The notes under the pieces are model-generated. The model worked only from the letters and a program-made list of their open reading frames with translations. It was not told where the DNA came from and made no database searches. From the NCBI RefSeq assembly GCF_021513255.1, contig NZ_CP090977.1, positions 2,232,001 through 2,296,000 on the forward strand: a stretch of DNA of 64,000 nt, in the 5' to 3' direction. Within the stretch, counting starts at the first letter, position 1; every line of letters begins with the position of its first letter. Below are positions 37,915 through 46,092 of the stretch, piece after piece. This stretch comes from Planococcus sp. 107-1. GTDB lineage: Bacteria; Bacillota; Bacilli; Bacillales_A; Planococcaceae. The translations under genes and the position numbers were made by a program.

Positions 37915-38126
37915 AGAATATTCTCCTTTCGTCCCTAAATCGACTATTTTCGTCTGTTATAATAATTATTGGATACCTTAAGCTTTCATGTGTAATATAG
38001 GTAGCTACACCACCCAAAAATAATTGGTCTTATTTAACAGTATACAACATTAAAATAACTTACACAGTCTTAGCCAAGCCGATCTGGATTTTTAAGAACG
38101 GCTTTTCATTTTTAGGAGGATTTTTC

Positions 38127-38741
38127 ATGTTCACTTTTTTAAAAGATCATAAATTGATTTTATTTATCCCGGTGGCACTGTTCTTATATGACTTAGCTTT
38201 CCGTGATACTGCTATTTTTTGGTATATGTATACATTTTCCATCTTGGTCTTAATGTCTATCGCCATGCTCTATACGAAAATATTGGATGAAATGCCGACA
38301 TGGAAGTCCTTGATCTACGGCTTAGTTTTCGGTGGATTGATTTATGCATTGATCGCCGGCGGTTTCCAGTTGATGCAGTGGTCACCGGTTGCAGTCGAAA
38401 AGTCTGTGCGTTCTTTCCTTAACACCTATGCTCCGGCCTCAATATGGCATTATTTGCTGCTCATGTTCCTAATCGTTCCAGGAGAAGAAATTTTTTGGCG
38501 AGGGTTTGTCCAGCAGGAATTGAAGAAATACATGCCGTTGAAATGGACGATTCTCCTTTCAAGTGTTCTGTTTGCCCTAGCAATCGGCATCAGCGGTTTC
38601 TGGCTAGGTGCCCTTGCAGGCTTGGCAGCCGGCCTGGTGCTAGGCGGCTTATACGAGTGGAAGCGCAGCATGCCTTTGCTAATTATCACACATCTCGTTA
38701 TGATAGTATTATTGTTTCTTATAGCGCCATTGGCTGTTTAA
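38127..38741 (+). CDS. CPBP-family intramembrane protein (Abi/CAAX protease-like)
   Basis: A 204-residue membrane protein with about six to seven helices. Motif 1 of the CPBP glutamic protease family is intact as GEEIFWRGFVQ near residue 118, and motif 3 is TH near residue 190 (IITHLVMIV). The motif-2 region reads LFALAIGISGFW, where the FxxxH histidine usually stands, and has no His. Some CPBP proteins process prenylated or bacteriocin-like peptides; others act without proteolysis. Ribosome site AGGAGG. It stands before the lipoprotein gene at 38797, perhaps in the same transcript. Confidence 0.88.
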   Translation: MFTFLKDHKLILFIPVALFLYDLAFRDTAIFWYMYTFSILVLMSIAMLYTKILDEMPTWKSLIYGLVFGGLIYALIAGGFQLMQWSPVAVEKSVRSFLNTYAPASIWHYLLLMFLIVPGEEIFWRGFVQQELKKYMPLKWTILLSSVLFALAIGISGFWLGALAGLAAGLVLGGLYEWKRSMPLLIITHLVMIVLLFLIAPLAV

Positions 38742-38796
38742 AATGAAACATATTGCCAGGTGAGTGCGTCAACTAGAGTAAAGGGAGGAATTTTTT

Positions 38797-39516
38797 ATGA
38801 AAAAGAATTTATTATTTGCAGCATCCATTCTAGCAATCGGCGGTTTCTTGGCTGCATGCGGGTCGGAAGAAACGACTGATGAAAATACCGGATCATCTCC
38901 GGACAAGGCTACTGAAGAAGTGGTAGACAACGAAACAGCGGAAGAAACGCCAGCGGAAGAAACTGCTGAGGATTCAGAAGTCGTTGAAGAATCGGAAGAA
39001 GATGCAAGTCCTGAAGAAACAGAAGCCCCTTCTGAATCTGTTGATGAAACGGAAGAAGCGGCAGAAGCTGACGAAGCAGCTGAGGCGCCTGAAACAGAAG
39101 GCACTGTAACACAAAGCCCTGAACAAGCATATGAAATCACGGTATTGCCTGCCTATGAGCTTACTTCTGAAGAGCCTGGAAAAGATTCACTATTCCTTAC
39201 TTCAGATTCTTCCGTATTCATGCGTGTGGAAACTTTCTCACCTGACGACCTCGACTTTGCTTATGCAGAAGACATCATGAAACAGACTGTACAAGCCTCA
39301 AACGGCGAAGCGGAAATGACTGAAGGGGCAGAACTGGACGGAGAAGAGTACATCAACTCCTCCGTTTATGAAGTTTCAAGCGAAGATGGAAAAGTGACTG
39401 GCGTTGTTTATGAAAAAGATGACATGATTGTACGCCTTACTATTTTCGATAAAACCGCTATTGATGCGACTCCTGACTTTATCAAAATGGGACAAACCAT
39501 CGACTCAACCAACTAA
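38797..39516 (+). CDS. Acidic lipoprotein of unknown function
   Basis: A 239-residue exported lipoprotein. The signal peptide ends in lipobox LAAC at about residue 21 (GGFLAACGSEE). Residues 25-105 are almost only Glu, Asp, Ala, Thr, Ser and Pro, a flexible negative stalk. The C-terminal domain (about 110-239, ITVLPAYELTSEEPGKDSLFL ... MGQTIDSTN) is a mixed alpha/beta fold of unrecognised family. Ribosome site AAAGGGAGG. Followed by a strong terminator, so it ends its unit. Confidence 0.85.
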   Translation: MKKNLLFAASILAIGGFLAACGSEETTDENTGSSPDKATEEVVDNETAEETPAEETAEDSEVVEESEEDASPEETEAPSESVDETEEAAEADEAAEAPETEGTVTQSPEQAYEITVLPAYELTSEEPGKDSLFLTSDSSVFMRVETFSPDDLDFAYAEDIMKQTVQASNGEAEMTEGAELDGEEYINSSVYEVSSEDGKVTGVVYEKDDMIVRLTIFDKTAIDATPDFIKMGQTIDSTN

Positions 39517-39520
39517 ACGA

Positions 39521-39551
39521 AAAAAAGCAGCCTATAAAGGCTGCTTTTTTT
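39521..39551 (+). terminator. Terminator of the acidic lipoprotein gene
   Basis: AAAAAGCAGCCT and AGGCTGCTTTTTT pair around a 4-base loop right after the stop codon. The symmetric A and T tracts would also allow action on the opposite strand. Confidence 0.92.
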
Positions 39552-39604
39552 GATGCTTACTAAATTTAAAGGGTATTACTCTTCAATGCCTGTTTCTGCT
39601 GTTC

Positions 39605-40048
39605 TTAATAAGATAAATCCTTGATCGACAATCCAAGTTTTTTCATCAATTCGATGGCTTGCTCTTTTTCTTCACTCGATAAGGCATTTGTCAGTTCATG
39701 GAGATGCTTTTCATGTTCTGGAAAGATCTGGCTCATAAATTCATTACCGGCTTCGGATATTTCAGCGTAAGTGACACGACGGTCAGACGGGCAATTGACG
39801 CGCGTGATATAGCCCCTTTTCTCCAGCTTATCAATAACATACGTAATAGATCCGCTCGCAAGCAGGATTTTACCGCCAATTTTCTGCAGAGGCTGTTTGC
39901 CTTTATGGTAAAGAAGCTCCAAGACAGCAAATTCTGTCGGATTCACGCCATTTGCTTGGAAAAATTGATTGGTTTGTTCAGAAATCGCTTTATGTGCGCG
40001 CGACATCACGATAAATAATTTCAACGATTGCTTTATATCTTCATTCAT
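39605..40048 (-). CDS. MarR-family transcriptional regulator (YkvE-like)
   Basis: A 147-residue winged helix regulator. The wHTH region lies at about 35-100 (NPTEFAVLELLYHKGKQPLQKIGGKILLASGSITYVIDKLEKRGYITRVNCPSDRRVTYAEISEAG). The sequence without Cys near the N-terminus argues against the redox-sensing OhrR type. ATG 40048 is used; a GTG at 40057 is possible and neither has a strong site. Monocistronic, target genes unknown; its neighbour ktrD runs in the same direction upstream. Confidence 0.9.
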   Translation of the reverse strand: MNEDIKQSLKLFIVMSRAHKAISEQTNQFFQANGVNPTEFAVLELLYHKGKQPLQKIGGKILLASGSITYVIDKLEKRGYITRVNCPSDRRVTYAEISEAGNEFMSQIFPEHEKHLHELTNALSSEEKEQAIELMKKLGLSIKDLSY

Positions 40049-40164
40049 TCTTTTCACTCATTTCCGATTAAAAATCTATTATACCAATTATAATCATTAA
40101 ATCGAAAAAAGGCACGGTTTATAGTCTTTTTGTGGCTTTTTCTGTATTTAAAGCAAGCAAATCT

Positions 40165-41514
40165 TTACCCGATGATCACGCGTTCTTTAGGATAATGGAA
40201 CTTTGTTGGATCAGTCTTTCCACCTATCGTGAACAGGAACGAGATCAAGCCAACCCGTCCGATAAACATCAATGCCATGATGATCAATTTACCCGGACTG
40301 GATAAGTCTTCGGTGATGCCGAGCGACATTCCGCAAGTTCCAAATGCTGAGGTGATTTCAAACACAATTTCGATGAGGCTAGCAGCCGGCTCTGTTAAGA
40401 TCAATGCCATTGTTGCTGCCAAGACCATGAATCCTGCAAGGATAATTACAGCGTAAGACCGGAATACATCAATCAATTGAATTTCTCTTTTGAATATTTG
40501 TATCGTATTTTTTCCCCGTGCGAAATTGATCAAGAACAAAAGCGCAATGGCAAAAGTCGTTGTCCGAATACCGCCTCCAGCTGAACTTGGCGAAGCGCCA
40601 ATAAACATCAATGCACTCATAAACAGATTGGTCGCTTCACTAAATTGAGTGATATCCATAGTTGTCATCCCGCCAGAACGGGAAGAAACAGAGTGGAACA
40701 TCGCAGCAAAAAGCGTTTCATGCCAAGAATAATCTTTAAAAGCTTTAAAAGATTCGAAAGCCAGCAAAACCACGGTTCCTATCACCAATAATCCTCCGAA
40801 CGTGACGGTCGTGATTTTCGTGAATAACGAAAAACGGAATTTCTTGTTTTTATTGGATAGAAATTCTTTCAGTTCGATCAATACAGGAAAACCGATTGCC
40901 CCTAAGATGATCAGGATCATATTAATGATTTGCACAAAGTAATCATTAAAATAAGGAGCCATCGACTGGCCAGTAATATCAAATCCACCATTGGTCGTTG
41001 CACTGACTGAAGCAAAAATCCCTTGCAGCATGGCTTCGTCGAATCCATCGTAATACTGCGTAAAATACAAAGTGAAAATAATGGCTCCGACTGCTTCAAT
41101 CAGCAAAAGGATTTTAATGATTTCCCGAATCAGCTTAACCGCTCCGGACATGTTGAATTGGTTGTGGTCTACCATAATCAATTGGCGCTCTCTCAACCCG
41201 ATGCGCTTGCCGACCAATAACCAGAAAAATGTCCCGATGGACATGATTCCGATCCCGCCTAATTGCAGGATGAACAGTAAAATCGCAATGCCGAAAATAG
41301 AGTAGGTTTCTGAAATATTGATAACCGTCAATCCTGTCACACTTACTGCACTCACAGCTGTGAATAATGTATCAATCCAGCTTATTTCAACCCCAGGCAA
41401 ATGCACTTTCGGCAAGCTGAGCAGCAAAAAGGAAAAGGCAATCGCTACGAAATAATACGAAACGATTACCTGCGCAGGCGTTAATGACCTAATTTTTTGC
41501 AGCGATTTATTCAT
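40165..41514 (-). CDS. ktrD: Potassium channel/transport subunit KtrD (KtrB/TrkH family)
   Basis: A 449-residue SKT-family potassium translocator with four M1-P-M2 repeats. Selectivity-loop glycines are seen in AVSVTGLTVI, SATTNGGFDI, SRSGGMTT and SAFGTCGMSLG. It lets potassium cross the membrane and is gated by an RCK ring, most likely the KtrC encoded at 7925-8584. In Ktr systems the gating subunit and c-di-AMP control the flux. Of normal length; transcribed alone. KtrB and KtrD cannot be separated with certainty by eye. Confidence 0.92.
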   Translation of the reverse strand: MNKSLQKIRSLTPAQVIVSYYFVAIAFSFLLLSLPKVHLPGVEISWIDTLFTAVSAVSVTGLTVINISETYSIFGIAILLFILQLGGIGIMSIGTFFWLLVGKRIGLRERQLIMVDHNQFNMSGAVKLIREIIKILLLIEAVGAIIFTLYFTQYYDGFDEAMLQGIFASVSATTNGGFDITGQSMAPYFNDYFVQIINMILIILGAIGFPVLIELKEFLSNKNKKFRFSLFTKITTVTFGGLLVIGTVVLLAFESFKAFKDYSWHETLFAAMFHSVSSRSGGMTTMDITQFSEATNLFMSALMFIGASPSSAGGGIRTTTFAIALLFLINFARGKNTIQIFKREIQLIDVFRSYAVIILAGFMVLAATMALILTEPAASLIEIVFEITSAFGTCGMSLGITEDLSSPGKLIIMALMFIGRVGLISFLFTIGGKTDPTKFHYPKERVIIG

Positions 41515-41609
41515 AACTTTTAATTCCCTTCAGCCTTATCTTCTTTCCTTATTCTATGAAAAGAATGTGGAAAAAGAAAGGATAAAATAAATTACTTTCC
41601 TAAAACAAG

Positions 41610-41643
41610 CGAAAAGAGCAGAAGAAGGACTTCTACTCTTTTC
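41610..41643 (-). terminator. Terminator overlapping the end of rsgI
   Basis: GAAAAGAG-C-AGAAG and CTTCT-A-CTCTTTTC pair around a 5-base loop. The rsgI stop codon is inside the hairpin. The T run after it on the minus strand is weak (TTTTCGCTTG). Confidence 0.65.
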
Positions 41644-42967
41644 CGTTTTTCCCTTTATTATTTCCAGTTTGTCCATCTGGATTTTTCTTGTCTTGCCCTG
41701 GCGGTGTTTGCTTTTTCTCTTGGCCAGGCGGCGCTGCCTTCTTCTTTTCCTGTCCTGGAGGTGTTTGCTTCTTTTCCTGTCCAGGCGGCGTTGCCTTTTT
41801 CTTTTCCTGTCCTGGCGGTGTTTGCTTTTTCTCTTGGCCAGGCGGCGCTGCCTTCTTCTTTTCCTGTCCTGGAGGTGTTTGCTTCTTTTCCTGTCCAGGC
41901 GGCGTTGCCTTTTTCTTTTCCTGTCCTGGAGGTATTTGCTTCTTTTCCTGTCCAGGCGGCGTTGCCTTTTTCTTTTCCTGTCCTGGCGGTGTTTGCTTCT
42001 TTTCCTGTCCTGGCGGTGTTTGTTTTTTCTCTTGGCCAGGCGGCGTTGCTTTTTTCTTTTCCTGTCCTGGCGGTGTTTGCTTTTTCTCTTGGCCAGGTGG
42101 CGTCGTCTTTTTCTTATCTTGGCCAGTCGGCGTCTGCTTTTTCTCTTGTATAGGAGGAGTTGCTCGATTTGAACGTTCCGGTGCTGTCGCTTTCTTCTCT
42201 TGTTCTGGTGCAAGATTTTCTTTGTTCTGCTCAGAAGAGTCAGGCGGTGCTTTTACCGGATCTTTCTGCTTACTTTTTTCTTTTAAAGGCGGCTTGCTGT
42301 CCGCCGGAGTTTCTTTCGTTTTTGAAGATTCCTCAAAAACTTTAAAGTCCTCTACTTTTTGGCCGACTGGCACATTTTCCTTAATAGATTTTCTCCATTG
42401 CTCAGGGCTTGCTTCTTTTAAATGGACTTCTAATTTTTCTTTTGCCACTTTAGCTGAAACAGCCAATACCGCAGCTTCGAGATCAGCCAAACTTTCTTTT
42501 TCATCGCCAGTCACTACCGTTGTAATGGTCACTTCTTCTGTCGATTCCCGTAATGACAACAGGATGGCTTTTTCCAGAACTTCATCTACCGATAGATTTT
42601 CCCAATCCTTTATCTTCGAAATGACTTCCAGGCCATCTTTATTTAGTTCCCTTAACGATACCACTCGGAAATTCTCATCAATTCCCATTTCAATGCTCGG
42701 ATTTACTTCTATCTGCACATAGGCATAAGCTTCATTTGAAGGAAGTACTGTTGATAAAACAAGCATGAGGATGGCCGCCGCTAACACAGCCGGTGCCAAC
42801 ATCATCCCTACGCGGCTTTTGGCTTTTTTTACTTTCGGAAAGAAATAAGCCTCTTCTCCGACAGCCGCTTCATCCGCTGGGCGGCCCTCTACAAATCTGC
42901 CATCCTTTAAGATGAAGACGGAGCGGTCCTTATTCAATTCCAGACAAATTCCTTTTTGCATCTGCAT
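41633..42967 (-). CDS. rsgI: Anti-sigma factor RsgI with a long repeat tail
   Basis: A 444-residue membrane anti-sigma factor that holds SigI. The N-terminal cytoplasmic RsgI_N domain (about 1-50, GICLELNKDRSVFILKDGRFVEG) is followed by one membrane helix (about 56-75, LAPAVLAAAILMLVLSTVL) and an outer conserved domain (YVQIEVNPSIEMGIDENFRV, about 83-205). The last 170 residues are a repeat of PPGQEKKxx(T/A) units, 16 in total, ending GNNKGKNGKE: basic, Pro-rich and likely unfolded in the wall. It overlaps sigI by one base (TAATG). RsgI proteins can be cut to release SigI; wall sensing by the tail is inferred. Confidence 0.92.
   Translation of the reverse strand: MQMQKGICLELNKDRSVFILKDGRFVEGRPADEAAVGEEAYFFPKVKKAKSRVGMMLAPAVLAAAILMLVLSTVLPSNEAYAYVQIEVNPSIEMGIDENFRVVSLRELNKDGLEVISKIKDWENLSVDEVLEKAILLSLRESTEEVTITTVVTGDEKESLADLEAAVLAVSAKVAKEKLEVHLKEASPEQWRKSIKENVPVGQKVEDFKVFEESSKTKETPADSKPPLKEKSKQKDPVKAPPDSSEQNKENLAPEQEKKATAPERSNRATPPIQEKKQTPTGQDKKKTTPPGQEKKQTPPGQEKKKATPPGQEKKQTPPGQEKKQTPPGQEKKKATPPGQEKKQIPPGQEKKKATPPGQEKKQTPPGQEKKKAAPPGQEKKQTPPGQEKKKATPPGQEKKQTPPGQEKKKAAPPGQEKKQTPPGQDKKNPDGQTGNNKGKNGKE
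41690..42150 (-). repeat. Tandem repeat coding for the RsgI tail
   Basis: Sixteen units of 27 or 30 bases code GQ(E/D)KK-centred repeats. Units with the ending QT and with KAT/KAA alternate, so the higher-order unit is about 57 bases. Near-identical DNA between distant units suggests recent expansion or gene-conversion-like copying. Confidence 0.9.
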
Positions 42968-43716
42968 TAAAGCAACCGCTCCTTTAAATAATCTTTTAAA
43001 TAATGTAAATCACTTTTGATCAAAATAATAATAGCGATAATATACTTCCGATTCCGTTCAATGGTTTTTCGGGACACTTTGACATGTTGTTCAATTTCTT
43101 TAATCGGCAATTTCTTTTTTTCGTAAAGATAGTCAAAGTATTCTTCTGTTTCTGCTATCATCTGTGCAATTTGCACGGCCGTTTTTCTAGCATCTTCATG
43201 AGCAGGTGAAACTTTAGCTAAGACTTGGAAACTGAGCTTGTATTCTGCGAGCATCTGCTCATATAAGTGAATTTCTTCTTTGCGGATCTCTGCTTGCTTT
43301 TTTACATCGTAATGTTTGATAGCTGCATCGGCTTCAATCCAATGATTGGTCTCATCACTATCTATCTGAACTTGGAAATCATGGCTGAATTCCGAGCGGT
43401 TACTTTCTTTTCGAATAAAATCAATCACTCTTCTGCGAATGATTAAATGGGCAAACGTTAGAAAGGAAGCATTTTTATCTTTTTCGTATCCTTTAACAGC
43501 TTCATGAAATGCTGACAACGCAATGCTCCATTCGTCATCATGCTGATCGATGAATCGTTTGCATACTTGTGCTGCAGTTTTTTTTACAAAAGGGGCATAA
43601 GATTGAAGCAATTCATTTAAAGCCTCTTCATCCCCAGCTTTGGCGAGCAGCGCTAATTCTTCAGCAGAATGTTTACCATCTCGACCAAATAACCCTGTTA
43701 TTGCAGACAAAAGCAT
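42967..43716 (-). CDS. sigI: RNA polymerase sigma factor SigI
   Basis: A 249-residue sigma factor of the SigI family (heat and cell-envelope stress). Region 2 is seen at about 30-110 (SYAPFVKKTAAQVCKRF ... WSIALSAFHEAVKGYEKDKNASFLTFAHLIIRRRVIDFIRKES), and a C-terminal HTH-like SigI_C region near 215-245 (LPIKEIEQHVKVSRKTIERNRKYIIAIIILIKSDLHYLKDYL). ATG 43716 follows GAGGTG at 7 bases; the ATG at 43722 is too close. Expressed with rsgI in one unit; no recognised SigI promoter was found upstream. Confidence 0.93.
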   Translation of the reverse strand: MLLSAITGLFGRDGKHSAEELALLAKAGDEEALNELLQSYAPFVKKTAAQVCKRFIDQHDDEWSIALSAFHEAVKGYEKDKNASFLTFAHLIIRRRVIDFIRKESNRSEFSHDFQVQIDSDETNHWIEADAAIKHYDVKKQAEIRKEEIHLYEQMLAEYKLSFQVLAKVSPAHEDARKTAVQIAQMIAETEEYFDYLYEKKKLPIKEIEQHVKVSRKTIERNRKYIIAIIILIKSDLHYLKDYLKERLL

Positions 43717-43862
43717 GACCATTCACCTCTTTTCATTTCTTCACTACTCCTGATTGTAACGGCAGCATTTCGAAATGAAAAGGAAGAGTTAACTTGCTCT
43801 CTATATATATTCGGAGATTTTTACATCTTTATGTCCGCATCTAAAGAATAATTTTCCAAAAG

Positions 43863-43888
43863 AAAAAGCCTCCCGAAGGAAGCTTTTT
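43863..43888 (-). terminator. Terminator of terC
   Basis: AAAAAGC...CC and GG...GCTTTTT arms form a short hairpin right after the terC stop, with a T run on the minus strand. Confidence 0.75.
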
Positions 43889-43889
43889 A

Positions 43890-44672
43890 TCAAACATTCT
43901 CTTGCTTGCTTTTACGTACCCCTAAAACGGCACTTACTACGACAATACCGATTAGAACTGTCCAGAACGTAAGCGTCCATGGTGTTGAATGCGGGAAGTC
44001 ATGCGGCAAAATACCAACATTTTCGTGTGCCAAAGTCATAACAAGAAGTTTGACCCCAACCCATCCGACAATGACAAATGCCCCTGTTTCAAGTTGCGGA
44101 TACTTCTCAAGAAGCTGAACAAATTTATGGGCTGCAAATCGCATGATGATAACACCGATTAAACCACCCAATAGCATAACTGTGAATTGACCGGAGTTGA
44201 TGCCGCCAATTTCTTCGACGCCGAATAGATCCAAATGAGGCAAGGTTACTGCAAGTGCAACAGCCGCTAACATAGAGTCAATCGCAAATGCGATATCTGC
44301 TAGTTCGACTTTTAAAACCGTCATCCAGAAACCAGAACCTTTTTTCTCGACTTTCTCGCCTTTATCATCGAGAATTTGATCACTGTCGCCTTTACGCTGA
44401 TCGTAAATGCTCTTAACCGAGATAAACAGGAGATAAGCTGCTCCTAGGGCTTGGATTTGCCAAATATTCACAAGTAATGTGATCATGAATAGGGCTGCAA
44501 AACGGAAAACAAATGCCCCAACTAATCCGTAAAATAAAGCTTTTTTCTGTTGCTCTTTAGGCAAATGTTTTACCATTACTGCCATTACCACTGCGTTATC
44601 CGCAGCGAGCAGCCCTTCAAGCCCTACTAAAACCAACAGGACCCAGGCATACTCCAATAATACTGCTTCCAT
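43890..44672 (-). CDS. TerC-family integral membrane protein, probable manganese exporter
   Basis: A 260-residue membrane protein with about seven helices. The TerC family hallmark GLEGLLAADNAVVMAVMVKHLP with its acidic-Asn site is at residues 17-40, and a second one is ADIAFAIDSMLAAVALAV. Bacillus relatives (YceF, YkoY, MeeF-like) export manganese, partly for exoenzyme metallation. ATG 44672 follows GAGGAG. Control by a yybP-ykoY riboswitch directly upstream supports a role in manganese homeostasis. Confidence 0.9.
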   Translation of the reverse strand: MEAVLLEYAWVLLVLVGLEGLLAADNAVVMAVMVKHLPKEQQKKALFYGLVGAFVFRFAALFMITLLVNIWQIQALGAAYLLFISVKSIYDQRKGDSDQILDDKGEKVEKKGSGFWMTVLKVELADIAFAIDSMLAAVALAVTLPHLDLFGVEEIGGINSGQFTVMLLGGLIGVIIMRFAAHKFVQLLEKYPQLETGAFVIVGWVGVKLLVMTLAHENVGILPHDFPHSTPWTLTFWTVLIGIVVVSAVLGVRKSKQENV

Positions 44673-44697
44673 CTTCTTTCTCCTCCTAATTTTTGCC

Positions 44698-44840
44698 AGC
44701 AAAAAAGACCCCTGCCTAATAAAAGGCAAAGGTCTCGCTAAGCAATTAAAATCGCTATCATAACCGATGGTTACTAACCATGTATTGACGATTATGAAAT
44801 AGGTTTCCCTAAAGCTACTCCCCCTTGACTGAAAGCCAAA
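44698..44840 (-). ncRNA. yybP-ykoY manganese riboswitch upstream of terC
   Basis: On the minus strand the leader contains the hallmark TCAAGGGGGAGTAGC (44820-44834) and the closing GAGACCTTTGCC, then AGGCAGGGGTCTTTTTTG. These form the aptamer (about 44730-44838) and an intrinsic terminator stem (44698-44736) respectively. The sequence pattern is that of the yybP-ykoY class, which binds Mn2+ and turns on downstream TerC/YceF genes. A promoter stands 25 bases upstream. Confidence 0.92.
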
Positions 44841-44860
44841 GTGTATTGAGTTGTAATTTT

Positions 44861-44888
44861 ATTATAGCATCTTTTGGAATGAAGTAAA
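44861..44888 (-). promoter_or_regulatory. SigA-type promoter of the riboswitch-terC unit
   Basis: On the minus strand TTTACT (44883-44888) and TATAAT (44861-44866) are spaced 16 bases apart. The transcript would begin near 44855 and enter the riboswitch aptamer about 15 bases later. Confidence 0.72.
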
Positions 44889-44891
44889 TAT

Positions 44892-45971
44892 TTAACCTAT
44901 TTTCACATGAAATTTTTTGTTAAATTTATGAAGTTCATAAAACTTGACCATCGTAGGGATTGTTTCTAAAAAATCGGCGCAATGGATTTCGGATCCTGCA
45001 AGGAGCTGTTGCGCATTCGCCGTATCAAAATGGGCGTTCCATGTTAAGTAATCCAAGGTTTCTGCTTCTACCCCTATAAACCGCTGCAAAGAAACGCTTT
45101 TCAATGAAAATGCCGCGACTGTATGAGGCAAACGCAGTTTTGGTGTCTTCCCTGTTTTTTCTTGAACCATTTTCCGGTAGACTTCTTCGACCGGATGCGG
45201 ATTCGGATCCGTCAAATGGACGGTTTTCCCTTCCGCTTCATCGTGTTCACTTAAATAGACGGAGGCTTTCAATATATAATCGATCGGAACGACATTGATG
45301 AAAGCTGTTGATCTTCCGATATAAGGTATGAAAGGCAATTTTCTGAGCCGGTCAATCATGTTCAAAAAGAAATACGGACCGTCAAACTTAATGGTTTCAC
45401 CCGTTTCAGAATTCCCTCGAACAATCCCTGGCCGGATAATGGTCACGGGACAGGTCTCTTTCAATTCTTCAACTAATAGTTCTGCTTCAAATTTCGTCTC
45501 TTCGTAGAAATTCTTGAAATTTTCCGGCCGGATCAATTCATCTTCATACAATGTCCCTTCTCTGTCTCCAGCTACATAAGCCGTGCTGAAATACATATAG
45601 CGCAATAGATGAGGCAGTTCCGATACAAATCGATTTACATTTCTCGTGCCTTCAACATTCACTTTCCAAGCGATTTCACGAGGGACAGCCAGGTCATAAA
45701 TGGCTGCAAGATGCCAAAACACCACTTCTTTGTCTTTCAGATAGGCGGTATCTTCATCGTTCAACCCCAGCCCATCTTTGGTGATATCCCCTGCCATCAA
45801 CCGAATGGGTCCACAATCAGTGAGCCGCTGAATTTCATCAGCCTCCCTTCTTGCTTTTTCCATTTCAGCCGCCAAGACGATTGCGGATACGCTATTTTCT
45901 TTTTTGATGACCGTGCGAATTAATTGGCTTGCAATAAACCCGGGAAAGCCTGTGAAAACGACTTCTTTCAT
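44892..45971 (-). CDS. SDR-family NAD(P)-binding protein, fatty-acyl-CoA-reductase-like
   Basis: A 359-residue extended short-chain dehydrogenase with an NAD_binding_4 fold (male-sterility/acyl reductase type). The start MKEVVFTGFPGFIASQLIRT holds a variant GxxGxxx nucleotide motif. VFWHLAAIYDLAVPREIAWKVNVEGTRNV and YFSTAYVAGDREG contain the usual helix and substrate site; the YxxxK pair is seen as FYEETKFEAE. ATG 45971 follows AAGGAG; an upstream frame to 46058 has no site. The substrate is not known, maybe an acyl or lipid-linked molecule. Monocistronic, downstream of the RND pump gene's terminator region. Confidence 0.85.
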   Translation of the reverse strand: MKEVVFTGFPGFIASQLIRTVIKKENSVSAIVLAAEMEKARREADEIQRLTDCGPIRLMAGDITKDGLGLNDEDTAYLKDKEVVFWHLAAIYDLAVPREIAWKVNVEGTRNVNRFVSELPHLLRYMYFSTAYVAGDREGTLYEDELIRPENFKNFYEETKFEAELLVEELKETCPVTIIRPGIVRGNSETGETIKFDGPYFFLNMIDRLRKLPFIPYIGRSTAFINVVPIDYILKASVYLSEHDEAEGKTVHLTDPNPHPVEEVYRKMVQEKTGKTPKLRLPHTVAAFSLKSVSLQRFIGVEAETLDYLTWNAHFDTANAQQLLAGSEIHCADFLETIPTMVKFYELHKFNKKFHVKIG

Positions 45972-46064
45972 GAACCCAACTCCTTCCTCCCCAAATACGC
46001 CTATCATTTGAAGTTGATTTTCATTCATTGTACTAAATATTCCAAATAAAAAATGCAAAAAAAT

Positions 46065-46092
46065 AAAAAGCAGGGATTTAACCCTGCTTTTT
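46065..46092 (-). terminator. Terminator of the swrC-like gene
   Basis: AAAAAGCAGGG and CCCTGCTTTTT pair around a 6-base loop that contains the stop codon of the RND gene. The arms are perfect and followed by a T-rich stretch on the minus strand. Confidence 0.9.

Noticed and set aside
41690..42150. CRISPR-like regular repeats
   Set aside because: Repeats are contiguous, coding, in frame with rsgI, with no unique spacers and no cas genes.
41554..42213. Arg/Lys-rich frame in the same strand as rsgI
   Set aside because: Out-of-frame reading of the same repeats; low complexity with no start signal.
41688..42722. 344-codon open frame on the plus strand opposite rsgI
   Set aside because: It is the antisense of the repetitive rsgI tail; its product is Phe/Cys/Pro-Gly-Gly repeats, it has no ribosome site, and the minus frame has a clear RsgI domain.
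43780..43850. SigI autoregulatory promoter upstream of sigI
   Set aside because: A CGAATA element is seen but no matching ACCCCC-type -35 at the right distance.
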